DNA of 64,000 bases from Actinocrinis sp035653575 (lineage in GTDB: Bacteria; Actinomycetota; Actinomycetes; Streptomycetales; Catenulisporaceae): contig NZ_DASRBQ010000168.1 of assembly GCF_035653575.1 (NCBI RefSeq), forward strand, positions 1-64,000, in the 5' to 3' direction. The translations under genes were made by a program, and so were the position numbers. Shown piece after piece: positions 9,442 to 18,375 of this stretch (position 1 is its first letter; each line of letters begins with the position of its first letter). Below the pieces are notes generated by a model. The model saw nothing but the letters and a program-made list of their open reading frames with translations, was not told the origin of the DNA and did not search any database.

Positions 9442-10246
9442 GGCTTCGGTCCCAGACGGTGTAGTAAGTGTTCGGATTCACCAGATAGCGAACGGTGGGC
9501 ACCGGGATGTGGGCAATGCGGTGGTGGCGCGCGTAGCGGTATAGCAAGACCCAATCCTCGCGCGGCATGACGTCCTTGTGGCGGCGCAGGCGGCTGAAGC
9601 GCAGTGCGCGGTTGCGGCGCGCGACAAACGCATTGGTGTCGAAGAACGACTTCTCTCGAGCCAGTCTGCGGTCGTAGGGCACGGACAGGATGTCCATCTC
9701 ACGACCGTCCGGGGTGACCCGGCGCAGGGCCGTGTACACCCCGTCCAGGCGGTATGAGCGGTCCTTCGGCCTGGCTTCGAGGGCCGCCAGTGCCGTCGCG
9801 AGGTGTTCCGGCTCCCATAGGTTGTCGTCGTCGAGGAAAGCGACGAACGGTGACGAGGCGAGGCGGACGCCGACATTGCGCACGACGCCGGCGACCGCCG
9901 TATTGCGCCGCAGGCTCACCGCGACCACGCGTGGATCCTCGGGGAGCGGCGGAATCTGGCCGCCGCCGTCGTCCACGATGATGACGCGGTTGTCCGCGAT
10001 GGTCTGCGAGAGCGCGGATTCGACGGCGGCGCGCAGTGCGTCAGCGCGCTTGTACGTCGGGATGACGGTCGTGACCAGTGAGGGCGCGACGTCCGGCAAG
10101 AGCTTTCGCAGCCGGTGCACTTCGCGGGTCTCGAACAGCCAGTTCCCCGGCACGGTGTGCGCGAGCAGCACTTTGTTGCGCAGCTCGTACAGCGGCAGCC
10201 AGCCGAATCGCCGCCGCAAAATCCGCTTGGCGGTCCGCCGGATCAT
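9434..10246 (-). CDS. Family 2 glycosyltransferase
   Basis: The 270-residue product has the GT2 GT-A signature: LVTTVIPTYKRADALRAAVE (about 58-77), then VIIVDDGG, and the metal-binding region FVAFLDDDNLWEPEH (about 133-147). A basic N-terminus (MIRRTAKRILRRRFGW) may hold it at the membrane. It follows the polymerase-flippase gene by 34 bases and overlaps the HAD gene. It likely adds a residue to the repeat unit exported by its neighbour; donor and acceptor are unknown. Confidence 0.85.
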   Translation of the reverse strand: MIRRTAKRILRRRFGWLPLYELRNKVLLAHTVPGNWLFETREVHRLRKLLPDVAPSLVTTVIPTYKRADALRAAVESALSQTIADNRVIIVDDGGGQIPPLPEDPRVVAVSLRRNTAVAGVVRNVGVRLASSPFVAFLDDDNLWEPEHLATALAALEARPKDRSYRLDGVYTALRRVTPDGREMDILSVPYDRRLAREKSFFDTNAFVARRNRALRFSRLRRHKDVMPREDWVLLYRYARHHRIAHIPVPTVRYLVNPNTYYTVWDRSLD

Positions 10247-10280
10247 GACGTGCCTCTCATCGCTTCGGTCGATCGTGAGG

Positions 10281-13200
10281 TTATGGAACGCTCACCGCGT
10301 GTTCGGCCCGGTCGGCCTCGGCCTCTGGTTGCGCGGCCTGCTGCGCGGCGGGTCGCGGGCCGGCCTTGGCCAGGTGCCGCAGTGGCCAGACGACGGGAAT
10401 GTACACGGCGAAGGCCGCCGCTCCCGCCGTGAACAGGTAGGCGATCTCGGGAAGGTTGAGCTGGCCGAGCGCCAGGGCGACGCCCACCATCAGCGCTCCG
10501 CCGAGGAACGGGCGGGCGCAGGCCTTCGCGATGACCAGCGGCGAGATACCGGCGCGGGAGAGCGCCCACAAGAACAGCGGAGCGACCAGCGGGCCGGCCA
10601 CCAGGATGTGGCCGAGACCGACCCCTGCGATGCCTCTGGCCTTCGCGGTAACAATCAAGGTCGGGATGAGAGCGATCAGCCACCAGCCCTGCACTGTGAT
10701 CAGCGCCTTACGGCGTCCCGACGCGACAAGGCAGTCGTAGGCCAGCTCGAACGCCACGCGCAGAAGGCCGAGGAGGGCGAGGAAGCGAAGGGCGCCCGAC
10801 GCGGCGGTCCAGCGCTCACCGTAGAGCGCGTAGATCAGCGGTTTGGGCATGACGGCGAGCAGTACACAGGCCGGGACGGCAGCGGCCATGAGAAGGGCCA
10901 AGCCGCGGCCGAAGCTGTCGGACAGCGCCTTCTTAGAGCCCGCGACGCGGGAGAACCCGGCGAACGAGACCCGGCGGGCGATCTCGGAGACGCTGCGCAC
11001 CGGCCAGCTGGAGACGTTGAACGCGATCTGGTACAGGCCGAGCTGGATCGGTCCGAGGGTCGCGCCGACGACGATCGAGTCCACGTTGAGCATGGCCAGC
11101 ACCAGCAGGCTCGCCCCGGCCAGCGGCACGCCGAACGCGAGCAGCCGGCGCGCCTGCTGCCGGTCCCAGCCCGGCTTCAGGAACCCGGGCGCCGCGATCG
11201 AGCAGCCGACCAGCGCCACCAGGTTGCCCGCGATCGAGCCCCAGGCGAAGCTCATCGCGCCGAGCCCGGCCACCGCGAGGCCGATCGTCAGGCCGGTGCT
11301 GAGCACGAAGTTGCCCGCGTCGATGAACATCCGCTGGCGTTGGGCGAAGTTGCGCGTGAGCACGCCCGCGGGCACGCAGGCGATGCCGTCGATGATGACG
11401 GCGATGCCGAGCACGCGCAGCATCGACGTCGCGTCGGCGGCGCCGAGCAGCCGCGCGAATTCGGGGGCTGCGACGAACAGGACGAGATAGAGCAGGCAGC
11501 TGAAGACGGTGGAGAGGGTGAGCACGGTCGGAGCGAAGCGCTTCGGGTCCTCTTCCCAGCGCACGATCGCCAGGCTCACCCCGAGTTCGTTCGCGGACAG
11601 CAGCACCGCCAGCGCGACTAGGCCGATCGCGTAGAGGCCCCAGTCGCGCGGGCCGAGCAGCCCGCGGGCCAGCACGACTCCGGTCAGGAAGTTGCCGAGC
11701 CGCATCACCACGGTGTTGACGAAGCTCCAGCGCACCCCCTTGCGGATCTGCCCGCCGATCTTGGGTTCCGCGCTCGGGTCCGCCTTGACGACGGGGATCT
11801 CGCCGGTCTCGGTCGGCAGCCTGGCCTGCACGCCGACCGGCCTGATGATCGGCAGGACGAGCGTGTCGTCCTCCATCGGCGGGAACCACGGCCGCAACGT
11901 GGCCGCGATGGCGTGCGGAGTGCGGGTGAGACGCGTCATGTCGAGCATGTACGCGTTCGGGGCGGCCGTCCCTTGAGCGGACTTGCGCAGCGAGAAGAAG
12001 GCCGGCGGGATACCCGTCAGCGCGGCGGCCGGATCGCGGCGCGGCAAGAGGTCGCCCTCCCGCCGCGAGATGCCCAGATAGGCGCCCGCGCAGCCGATCA
12101 GCAGGAACACCACTCCGGCGAACATCGGAAAGCCGAGCGAGTCGAAGGTCGCGCTCACCACGAGTGCCGCGGCCAGGGCGGCGACGAAGCTCTGCCCGAT
12201 CTCGCGCGTCGGCTCGTGCTTCCACAGCTTCCGGCCGCGCCGCGCGCAAACGATGCCGGTCACGTAGAGCACGACGATCATCAACGCGCCGACGATGCCG
12301 ATCTCGACGACCGCCAGCAGGTACTGGTTGTCGGTGTACCGGTAAAGCGCCGGGATGAAGGTACGCCATCCGCGGCCGAAGAAGGGGCGCTGTTCGAAGT
12401 ACTGCGCGACGCCCGCGTAGTCCATCGTCCGCGCCTGGGTGCTGTTGTCGCCGCTGCCGAGGAACGCGCTGAAGAGGTTCAGCACGGTCTTGATCAGTCC
12501 GGGCACGGCCAGCTTCATCACGCCGGCGCCGAGGATGATGACGCCGAGCGCGCCCCAGCGGCGGCGCGACGTCCAGGTCGGGATCAGCACGACAAGCACC
12601 GTGACCAGAGCGACCATCGAGGTGCGCGACACGGTCATCGGCAGCGCGCCGCCGATGCAGATCACCGGCAGCCAGCGGCGCGCCCAGCCGGTGTGGCGGC
12701 GCTCGGGATCGAGCGCCTGCTGAATCGCGAACGGAAGCAGCATCGCCAGCACGCCGGCCAGCTCCAGGGGCTGCGCCGCGGTGGACGACGGCCGGGTGAA
12801 CGCGCCCCGGACCATCAAGTTGCTGATGTCGCCGTTGACCTGCAGGCCGGGGATGTGGATCTTGGCGAGCAGGTCCTTGCGGGTCATGAACTCGACGATG
12901 GCCAGCCCGCCGACGAAGGTGCCGCAGACCACCAGCCGGCGAAGCAGGGTCTTGAGCCGGTCGAGGTCGGTGATCGCCGCCGAGGCGACGACCACGACGC
13001 CGACCCACGCCGCGAGCACGATCAGTCCGCGGTCCGCGGCCTGCGTCTCGGCCTGTACCGGCGCGCGGTCGCTCTGCGCCAGCGCGGTGTACGAGACGAG
13101 GATCGAGACGGAGAACAGCAGCAGCGCGATGCGCACCGCCCGGGTACCCGGCGCGGGCAGCAGCCGCCCGGCCAGCCATGAGGCGAGGTACCACATCAGA

Positions 13201-13460
13201 GCCAGCAAGGCGTATACGTTCGCGACCGTGCCGGCCGCGCCGAGCGAGGGGAGGGTCCAGGTGGAGGGGATCAGTTCGAGCAGCGCGACGTAGACGGACA
13301 GCACCACCACCGCGTCCAGGCCGTGGCGCCGTTTCCGGGGCGTCGGCCTCGGGTCGTTCTTGCGGGCCCGCGGCCGCAGGCTCATCCCCAGCCTGGAATT
13401 GCGAATGGCTGGATCGGCCTCGGGACCTAGTCCGCGCAGGCCAAGGGTCGGCGCGGACAC
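10281..13460 (-). CDS. Fused Wzy/O-antigen-ligase-like polymerase and Wzx/PST-family flippase
   Basis: This 1059-residue membrane protein joins two activities normally made as separate proteins. Residues about 45-465 have many membrane segments and ligase/polymerase features: TVSRTSMVALV in a membrane segment, a large extracytoplasmic part, and FFGRGWRTF followed by DNQYLLAVVEIG. A hydrophilic linker (about 466-566) follows. Residues about 567-1030 look like a PST/MATE-type oligosaccharide flippase, starting GGQIRKGVRWSFVNTVVMR and containing RGLLGPRDWGLYAIG. The GTG start overlaps the stop of the Wzz-like gene by one base (TAGTG). The reading frame is unbroken, so a sequencing-error fusion would need the same frame by chance. 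Confidence 0.75.
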   Translation of the reverse strand: MSAPTLGLRGLGPEADPAIRNSRLGMSLRPRARKNDPRPTPRKRRHGLDAVVVLSVYVALLELIPSTWTLPSLGAAGTVANVYALLALMWYLASWLAGRLLPAPGTRAVRIALLLFSVSILVSYTALAQSDRAPVQAETQAADRGLIVLAAWVGVVVVASAAITDLDRLKTLLRRLVVCGTFVGGLAIVEFMTRKDLLAKIHIPGLQVNGDISNLMVRGAFTRPSSTAAQPLELAGVLAMLLPFAIQQALDPERRHTGWARRWLPVICIGGALPMTVSRTSMVALVTVLVVLIPTWTSRRRWGALGVIILGAGVMKLAVPGLIKTVLNLFSAFLGSGDNSTQARTMDYAGVAQYFEQRPFFGRGWRTFIPALYRYTDNQYLLAVVEIGIVGALMIVVLYVTGIVCARRGRKLWKHEPTREIGQSFVAALAAALVVSATFDSLGFPMFAGVVFLLIGCAGAYLGISRREGDLLPRRDPAAALTGIPPAFFSLRKSAQGTAAPNAYMLDMTRLTRTPHAIAATLRPWFPPMEDDTLVLPIIRPVGVQARLPTETGEIPVVKADPSAEPKIGGQIRKGVRWSFVNTVVMRLGNFLTGVVLARGLLGPRDWGLYAIGLVALAVLLSANELGVSLAIVRWEEDPKRFAPTVLTLSTVFSCLLYLVLFVAAPEFARLLGAADATSMLRVLGIAVIIDGIACVPAGVLTRNFAQRQRMFIDAGNFVLSTGLTIGLAVAGLGAMSFAWGSIAGNLVALVGCSIAAPGFLKPGWDRQQARRLLAFGVPLAGASLLVLAMLNVDSIVVGATLGPIQLGLYQIAFNVSSWPVRSVSEIARRVSFAGFSRVAGSKKALSDSFGRGLALLMAAAVPACVLLAVMPKPLIYALYGERWTAASGALRFLALLGLLRVAFELAYDCLVASGRRKALITVQGWWLIALIPTLIVTAKARGIAGVGLGHILVAGPLVAPLFLWALSRAGISPLVIAKACARPFLGGALMVGVALALGQLNLPEIAYLFTAGAAAFAVYIPVVWPLRHLAKAGPRPAAQQAAQPEAEADRAEHAVSVP

Positions 13461-14329
13461 TAGTCGCGGGCGCCCGGTGCCCGGCTGCTCAACTCCGGGT
13501 GCGCCGGCTCGAAGGGGTCACGGTCCAGGTCGGCGCCGCCGTCCATGCCGTACCAGCGCGAGGCGGCGGTCTGCGGCGCGGCGGCGGGCGTGCTCGCCTG
13601 CGGGCGCTCGTCCGGGTCGTCGCGGCCGGTTTCCACGGCGGCGAAGTCGACGTCTGCTTCCGCGTCGAAGCCGTCGTCGTCGGCCCCGAAGGGCACCCGG
13701 CGGCGCCGGCGGCGGCGCGAGGCCAGGACGTTCTCGACGACGAAGGTGACCAGGAACGAGATGACCAGGCCGCCGATCGCGACGCCAAGCACGTCCTGCG
13801 TCTTGGTCTTGTTCTGCGCGGCCGGCGGCCCGGGCGGCACGATCACCATGGAGCGGATCATGTCGACCGGCTTGACCGCGGCCTGCTCCTGCACCGCGGC
13901 CAGCTGCTGAACGGTGTAGTTGGTCAGCGTGTTCATCGAGGTGAGCACGTGCTCGGGCTTGGGCCCCGTGACCGTGAGCGTGAGAAACGGTCCCTGCGCG
14001 GCGGCGGCGAGCGCGACGGAGTAGGTCTCGGTGACGCCGAGCTTCGCCAGGTCGTTCGCCGCGTCGGTGGAACCGAGGCGGCGGGCCAGGAAGTCAGCGG
14101 TCTCGTTGAGCGAGGAGTCGAAGTTCAGGAACGCGTTGCCGGTGCCGGGCACCTTCTCGGTGCCGGCGGTCGCGGACTGCGAGGCAAGCAGCGAGAGTTC
14201 ACTGGTCGCCTGGTATTTCGTAGGAATGGCCCGGTCCACGCCAACGGTGAGCGCGATAGTGAGCAGCAACAGCGGCACCATCACGTACCAGCGTTTGCGT
14301 ATGACTCGGACAACCTCCGCCAGATCCAT
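13460..14329 (-). CDS. Wzz-like chain-length determinant (polysaccharide co-polymerase), no kinase domain
   Basis: The start at 14329 is set by a strong GGGGAGGGG Shine-Dalgarno. The 289-residue product begins MDLAEVVRVIRKRWYVMVPL, a typical Wzz N-terminal membrane segment, followed by an extracytoplasmic part (about 35-185), a second membrane segment (about 190-212) and a basic then acidic, Pro/Ala-rich cytoplasmic tail. There is no Walker motif or tyrosine cluster, so it is not a fused BY-kinase. It is translationally coupled to the downstream polymerase-flippase, consistent with control of polymer length. Confidence 0.8.
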   Translation of the reverse strand: MDLAEVVRVIRKRWYVMVPLLLLTIALTVGVDRAIPTKYQATSELSLLASQSATAGTEKVPGTGNAFLNFDSSLNETADFLARRLGSTDAANDLAKLGVTETYSVALAAAAQGPFLTLTVTGPKPEHVLTSMNTLTNYTVQQLAAVQEQAAVKPVDMIRSMVIVPPGPPAAQNKTKTQDVLGVAIGGLVISFLVTFVVENVLASRRRRRRRVPFGADDDGFDAEADVDFAAVETGRDDPDERPQASTPAAAPQTAASRWYGMDGGADLDRDPFEPAHPELSSRAPGARD

Positions 14330-14540
14330 GAACCCCTCCCCTTGCGTGCGTTGGCCCCGCTGCCCGGTCTGATGCCGGGGCGGTGCCGTGCGCACCGTCC
14401 ACGGGTAGAGAATAGGGCCCGTAGCGGCGATGCATCCACCGCTTCGGCGACTTGGGTCGTTGTTCCGCACTTTCGTGCGCGGGCGGCCCGATCCGCTATA
14501 CGGTGTGCGCGGGAGGGACGCGGACCAGGGGAGGGCTGCG
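14330..14540. promoter_or_regulatory. Divergent intergenic region between the two Wzz-like genes
   Basis: These 211 bases separate two head-to-head operons, so both promoters should lie here. On the minus strand a -10-like TATTCT is at 14414-14409, with only a poor -35 about 17-18 bases upstream. On the plus strand CTATACGG around 14505 is the best -10 candidate, again with a weak -35. I see no clear operator palindrome. The region is less GC-rich near 14400-14470 than its surroundings. Confidence 0.4.
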
Positions 14541-15242
14541 GTGTCGTTTCGCGAAGTGATCGGGACAGTGCGATCACGCTGGTACATAGCCGCGCTCGTG
14601 CTGCTGGTGACCGCTGCCGCGGGCTGGAAGGTGGACCATCCGCCGCGGGTGTTCCAGGCCACCTCGGTGCTGCTGCTGGTCCCGCCGCAGGACCCGAGCG
14701 CGCCGAACACGCTGGCCGCGGCCACCCCGTCGATCGCCGCCACCGGCCTGATGGTCGACACCGTGCTCAGCGACTCCACCTCGGTGGCCCGGCTGCGCCA
14801 GGCCGGGGTGACGGATGACTACTCGTTGACGCCGCGCAACAACGGCACCGTGCAGACGCCGAGATACACGATCCCGGCCGAGCAGCTGAGCGTGACCGGC
14901 CATGACCCGAATGCCGTATTGACCAGCCTGACCAATCTTTCCGCAGTGTTCATCGCGGAGTTGAACGACCTTCAGGCGCGCGCCGACGTGCCGGCGTCAC
15001 TTCGCATCACGACCCAGGAATTGGTGGCGCCGGCGGTAGCGCAGGTGCACGGATCGAAGTCCCGGGGGCTCGCCGGGGTCGCGCTGATCGGTTTGATCGC
15101 GGTCGTCGTGCTGCCGAATTGGTACGACCGGTACTTGCGGCGCAGAAACCGGCGCGCGAAAGCAGCGGACAAGAGCTGGAACGGCAAGTGGCGCAAGGCG
15201 AAGCCGGACAGGCCGAAGGAAACGGAGAGGGTGCCCGCATGA
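14541..15242 (+). CDS. Second Wzz-like chain-length / membrane protein
   Basis: The GTG at 14541 is chosen because AGGGGAGG lies about 6 bases upstream; an in-frame ATG further upstream lacks this. The 233-residue product has a first membrane segment (RSRWYIAALVLLVTAAAGW, about 12-30), an extracytoplasmic region in which PPRVFQATSVLLLVPP resembles the Wzz family, and a second membrane segment near 180-200 followed by a basic tail (RYLRRRNRRAKAADKSW). No kinase motif is present. It is distant from the Wzz-like protein encoded on the other strand and may serve a different polymer or form a hetero-complex. Confidence 0.72.
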   Translation: MSFREVIGTVRSRWYIAALVLLVTAAAGWKVDHPPRVFQATSVLLLVPPQDPSAPNTLAAATPSIAATGLMVDTVLSDSTSVARLRQAGVTDDYSLTPRNNGTVQTPRYTIPAEQLSVTGHDPNAVLTSLTNLSAVFIAELNDLQARADVPASLRITTQELVAPAVAQVHGSKSRGLAGVALIGLIAVVVLPNWYDRYLRRRNRRAKAADKSWNGKWRKAKPDRPKETERVPA

Positions 15243-15877
15243 GCACGGGAAGCACGGCGGACAACGTAAGGACGGGCACCCGTATAGCCCCGGACGCCGA
15301 TGTACACGCAAGCGCGGTGCTGGGCGAGGGCACCTCGGTTTGGCACGGCGCCTCGGTGCGTGAGAATGCCGTGCTCGGGCGCTCGTGCATCGTGGGCCGG
15401 GGCGCGTATCTCGGACCGGGCGTGCAGGTCGGCGACAACGTCAAGATCCAGAACAACGCGCTCGTCTACGAACCGGCCGTGCTCGGCAACGGGGCGTTCG
15501 TCGGGCCCGCGGTGGTCTTCACGAACGATCTCAATCCCCGCTCGGTGACTCCCGACGGCCGGTTGAAGACCGCGGACGACTGGCACGCGGTCGGTGTGAC
15601 GGTCCTGGAGGGCGGCTCGGTCGGGGCGCGCTCGGTGTGTGTGGCGCCGGTGACGATCGGGCGGTGGGCGATGGTGGCGGCGGGCGCGGTGGTGACGCGC
15701 GACGTGCCCGATTTCGCCTTGGTGCTCGGGGTTCCGGCGCGGCAGGTCGGCTGGGTCGGCCGGGCCGGGGTGCGGCTGGTGGAGGACGGCGAGGGGTCCG
15801 GGCGTTTCGTGTGCCCGCAGACCGACGCGGTGTACCTGGAGAAGGACGGCGTGCTGACCGAGATTGACGCCCCGTGA
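15239..15877 (+). CDS. WbpD/WlbB-type UDP-2-acetamido-3-amino-glucuronate N-acetyltransferase-like protein
   Basis: The ATG at 15239 overlaps the previous stop as ATGA. The 212-residue product is a left-handed beta-helix acyltransferase. It contains the block KIQNNALVYEPAVL, then FVGPAVVFTNDLNPRS, then RWAMVAAGAVVTRDVPDFAL and GVPARQVGWVG, which closely follows the WbpD/WlbB family. Those enzymes acetylate the 3-amino group of UDP-GlcNAc3N-uronate. In this pathway the amino group is supplied by a DegT-type enzyme, and two such genes lie upstream in the window. The identity of the sugar remains an inference. Confidence 0.82.
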   Translation: MSTGSTADNVRTGTRIAPDADVHASAVLGEGTSVWHGASVRENAVLGRSCIVGRGAYLGPGVQVGDNVKIQNNALVYEPAVLGNGAFVGPAVVFTNDLNPRSVTPDGRLKTADDWHAVGVTVLEGGSVGARSVCVAPVTIGRWAMVAAGAVVTRDVPDFALVLGVPARQVGWVGRAGVRLVEDGEGSGRFVCPQTDAVYLEKDGVLTEIDAP

Positions 15878-17064
15878 GAATGCGAGCGGGTGCGAGCGCG
15901 GGCAATGCGCCGCGTGCGGTGATCGTCGTGCTGAACCTGCCGGTGCCTGACGACCATCGAGTCTGGGCGCAGGCGCAGGCGTTGCGCGATGACGGCGTGT
16001 CCGTGACGGTGGTGTGTCCGGCGATTCGGGACAAGCGGCCGGGTAAGGCGACGATCGACGGCATCGACGTGGTGTATTTCCCGTCGTTCGAGGGCGCGGG
16101 ACGGCTCGGCACCATTGTCGAAGGCGCTTGGACGACGTTTGCTTCGACGCGTGCGGCCCGGCGGGCACTCAGGCAGCCGGCGAGCGCGCGCATGGTTCAG
16201 GTGTGCAATCCGCCGGACATGCTCTTCCGGTTGCTGAGCTGGGCTCGGCGGCGCGGTTGCTGGACGGTGTATGACCAGCACGACGTGGTGCCCGCGCTGG
16301 CTGGTTCGCGCCCGGCCTTCCAAAAGCTGGAGCGGCTGTTCCTCGCCTGCGAACGCAAGACCGTCGCGGCGGCGGACATGGTCCTGACGCCGAGTTCGGA
16401 GCAGGTCGAACGGCTGCGTAAGCTGTATGGCCGTGAAGCCGTTGTTGTGCGTACCGCATCCGTGGTCGCGGGGGTACGCACGCAGCCGCCGGAGGACGAG
16501 GACACGACCGTACTCGGGTATCTGGGCGTAATCGGCGAGCAGGACGGCGTCGGGGATCTGGTCGAGGCGGTCGACCTGCTGCGCGGGCGCGGCGTGACCG
16601 GTTTCCGCGTGGAGATCGCGGGTGACGGGCCGGCTCTCGCGGGGGTGCGCGAGCAGGTGGCGCAGCGCGGGCTCGGCGAGTTGGTGCATGTGCGCGGCTG
16701 GCTGCGCCCGGAGCAGATCGGCCCGTTCCTCGACGAGATCGACGCGATGACGGTCCCCGATCCGGATATCGAGTTCAATCACTATTGCGCGATGAACAAG
16801 GTCACGCATGCGATGGCGCGCGGCATCCCGGTGGTGCTGCGGCCGCTGCGCGAGAATTCGCGGCTGGTCGCGGATTCCGGGGTGCTGGCGAAGGATCAGA
16901 GCCTGCCGGCCTTCGCGGACGCGCTGGAGACGATGATCGGCCTGCCGCAGAAGGAACGCGCGGCCATCGGCGAGCGGTTACAGGAGATCTTCGAGGCTGA
17001 GCTGTCCTGGGAGAAGTCCTCAGCGCGGTATTTGGAGGCGGTCTCTCCGGCGCGGCGCGGCTAG
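15874..17064 (+). CDS. Family 4-type (GT-B) glycosyltransferase
   Basis: The GTG start at 15874 overlaps the preceding stop (GTGA); an ATG at 15880 is an alternative. The 396-residue product has GT-B features: AVIVVLNLPVPDDHRVWAQA at the N-terminus, a YDQHDVVP motif near residue 133, and a C-terminal donor-binding half with TVLGYLGVIGEQDGVGDLVEA and VRGWLRPEQI. In the usual EX7E place the sequence is MTVPDPDIEFNHYCAMNKVTHAMA, given here only for orientation. It ends the plus-strand unit Wzz-like, acetyltransferase, glycosyltransferase. Confidence 0.83.
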   Translation: MRMRAGASAGNAPRAVIVVLNLPVPDDHRVWAQAQALRDDGVSVTVVCPAIRDKRPGKATIDGIDVVYFPSFEGAGRLGTIVEGAWTTFASTRAARRALRQPASARMVQVCNPPDMLFRLLSWARRRGCWTVYDQHDVVPALAGSRPAFQKLERLFLACERKTVAAADMVLTPSSEQVERLRKLYGREAVVVRTASVVAGVRTQPPEDEDTTVLGYLGVIGEQDGVGDLVEAVDLLRGRGVTGFRVEIAGDGPALAGVREQVAQRGLGELVHVRGWLRPEQIGPFLDEIDAMTVPDPDIEFNHYCAMNKVTHAMARGIPVVLRPLRENSRLVADSGVLAKDQSLPAFADALETMIGLPQKERAAIGERLQEIFEAELSWEKSSARYLEAVSPARRG

Positions 17065-17070
17065 CCGCGG
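17057..17070. terminator. Imperfect palindrome at the end of the glycosyltransferase gene
   Basis: CGCGGCTAGCCGCG is a 14-base palindrome that contains the TAG stop codon of the glycosyltransferase. It is flanked by further GC-rich partly complementary sequence, so it may help end transcription of the plus-strand polysaccharide unit. It has no T-run and no real loop, so the call is weak. Confidence 0.3.
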
Positions 17071-17120
17071 CGGCCGGGGCGTGCTCTGCGAGCGGGGGCG
17101 GCCTGTGCAATGCTGTCCCG

Positions 17121-17942
17121 ATGCCTCTGCCTGCGCGAATCGAACCGGTGACGCCCGACGCCGCCAGGCCGGTACGACGCGCGTTGCTAACGCAGTCCTG
17201 GCTGGATCTGACTTTCCTGCATTGGTCCGTGGCGCCCGAGGTTGTGCAGCCGTTTTTGCCTAAAGGAACGCAGGCGGACGTAATCGACGGCCACACGTAT
17301 ATCGGTCTCATCGCATTTCGGATGTACCGGATCGGCTGGCTCGGATTACCGGGTATGCCGTGGATCGGCACCTTCCCGGAGACGAATGTGCGCCTGTACT
17401 CGGTGGATGAGGCCGGGCGGCGAGCGGTCGTATTTCTGTCGTTGGACGCGGCCCGGCTGCTGCCCGTGCTCACCGCGCGGATCGGCTTCAAGCTGCCATA
17501 CGTGTGGTCCCGCATGTCGGTGCAGCGGCACGGGGACGATGTGTTCGAGTACGCGAGCAGCAGGCACTGGCCGGGCAAGTCGTCGGCGCGTTCGCATATC
17601 AGGGTACGCATCGGCGAGCGGATCGAGGCGCCCTCTGCCGCCGAGCACTTTATGACCGCCCGCTGGGGTCTGCACTACGCGCCGCTTCGCCGCACGCTGT
17701 ACCTGCCGAACGAGCACCCGCGCTGGTCGCTGCATCGCGCCGAGGTGCTGGATCTGCGCGAGAGCCTGGTCGCGGCGGCCGGACTGCCCGCGCCGGTCCG
17801 GCCGCCGGACAGCGTGCTGTACTCCCCCGGTGTTCCAGTCAGGTTCGGCGCGCCGTTGCGGGATCAAGGGCGCCCGCTAATTCAGCATGCTGCGTCCCAC
17901 GTCGGAAAGCGGTCCAACCCTATCCGCGACTGGTGTCGATGA
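17121..17942 (+). CDS. DUF2071 (YqjF-family) protein
   Basis: The 273-residue product matches the DUF2071 family: QSWLDLTFLHWSVAPEVVQP near the N-terminus, then LPKGTQADVIDGHTYIGLI, PGMPWIGTFPETNVRLY and a C-terminal LYSPGVPVRFG. These proteins are common in actinobacteria and have an acetoacetate-decarboxylase-like fold, but no activity is established. The 3' end overlaps the convergent VOC gene by 23 bases. No membrane segment is predicted by eye. Confidence 0.85.
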   Translation: MPLPARIEPVTPDAARPVRRALLTQSWLDLTFLHWSVAPEVVQPFLPKGTQADVIDGHTYIGLIAFRMYRIGWLGLPGMPWIGTFPETNVRLYSVDEAGRRAVVFLSLDAARLLPVLTARIGFKLPYVWSRMSVQRHGDDVFEYASSRHWPGKSSARSHIRVRIGERIEAPSAAEHFMTARWGLHYAPLRRTLYLPNEHPRWSLHRAEVLDLRESLVAAAGLPAPVRPPDSVLYSPGVPVRFGAPLRDQGRPLIQHAASHVGKRSNPIRDWCR

Positions 17943-18291
17943 CGCAGAACCGGTTGCCGTCAGGGTCCGCCAGCACGACGAAGTCCGGGTCCTGCGGATA
18001 CATGTCCCAGTCGACGCGCTGCGCGCCGAGCGAGACCAGCCGCTCGACCTCGGCCGCCTGGTCGGCCGCGTCGCCCGCGTAGAGGTCGAGGTGGATGCGC
18101 GGGTGGTGCTCGACCGGCGCGTCGCTCGGCTGGAGCCCGAGACCGGGTCCTGATTTACCGTCCGGCGGGATGAGGAACGTCCAGCCGTCCGTCACCTCGT
18201 CACGCGGCACGTAGCCGAGCGCCTTGGTCCAGAATTCGACGGCGCGGCGCATGTCGGACACGCCGACGACTACGGTTCCGATGCTCAACAT
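17920..18291 (-). CDS. VOC-family (glyoxalase/bleomycin-resistance fold) protein
   Basis: The ATG at 18291 gives 123 residues that begin at the first beta strand (MLSIGTVVVGVSDMRRAVEF), the usual start of a VOC module. The second half carries the typical ending: DMYPQDPDFVVLADPDGNRFCVID. HLDLYA supplies a plausible metal-ligand region. It is probably a small stand-alone VOC protein working as a dimer. The substrate is unknown. It is convergent with, and overlaps, the DUF2071 gene. Confidence 0.85.
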   Translation of the reverse strand: MLSIGTVVVGVSDMRRAVEFWTKALGYVPRDEVTDGWTFLIPPDGKSGPGLGLQPSDAPVEHHPRIHLDLYAGDAADQAAEVERLVSLGAQRVDWDMYPQDPDFVVLADPDGNRFCVIDTSRG

Positions 18292-18375
18292 GCTTCGATT
18301 CTCACGGATCGCGCCGCGAAAACGGGCTTCCGCAGCCGGCAAACCATGCACTTGGCGTATCGGCCGCTGCGCTGC

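Noticed and set aside
9690..11621. 643-codon plus-strand frame opposite the glycosyltransferase and polymerase-flippase genes
   Set aside because: Low-complexity charged product with no family features; the opposite strand encodes clear membrane and GT2 motifs.
267..17064. Antibiotic biosynthesis cluster because of DegT/StrS-type aminotransferases
   Set aside because: The surrounding Wzz, Wzy/Wzx, GT and WbpD-like genes fit surface polysaccharide; no polyketide, peptide or aminoglycoside core genes are seen.
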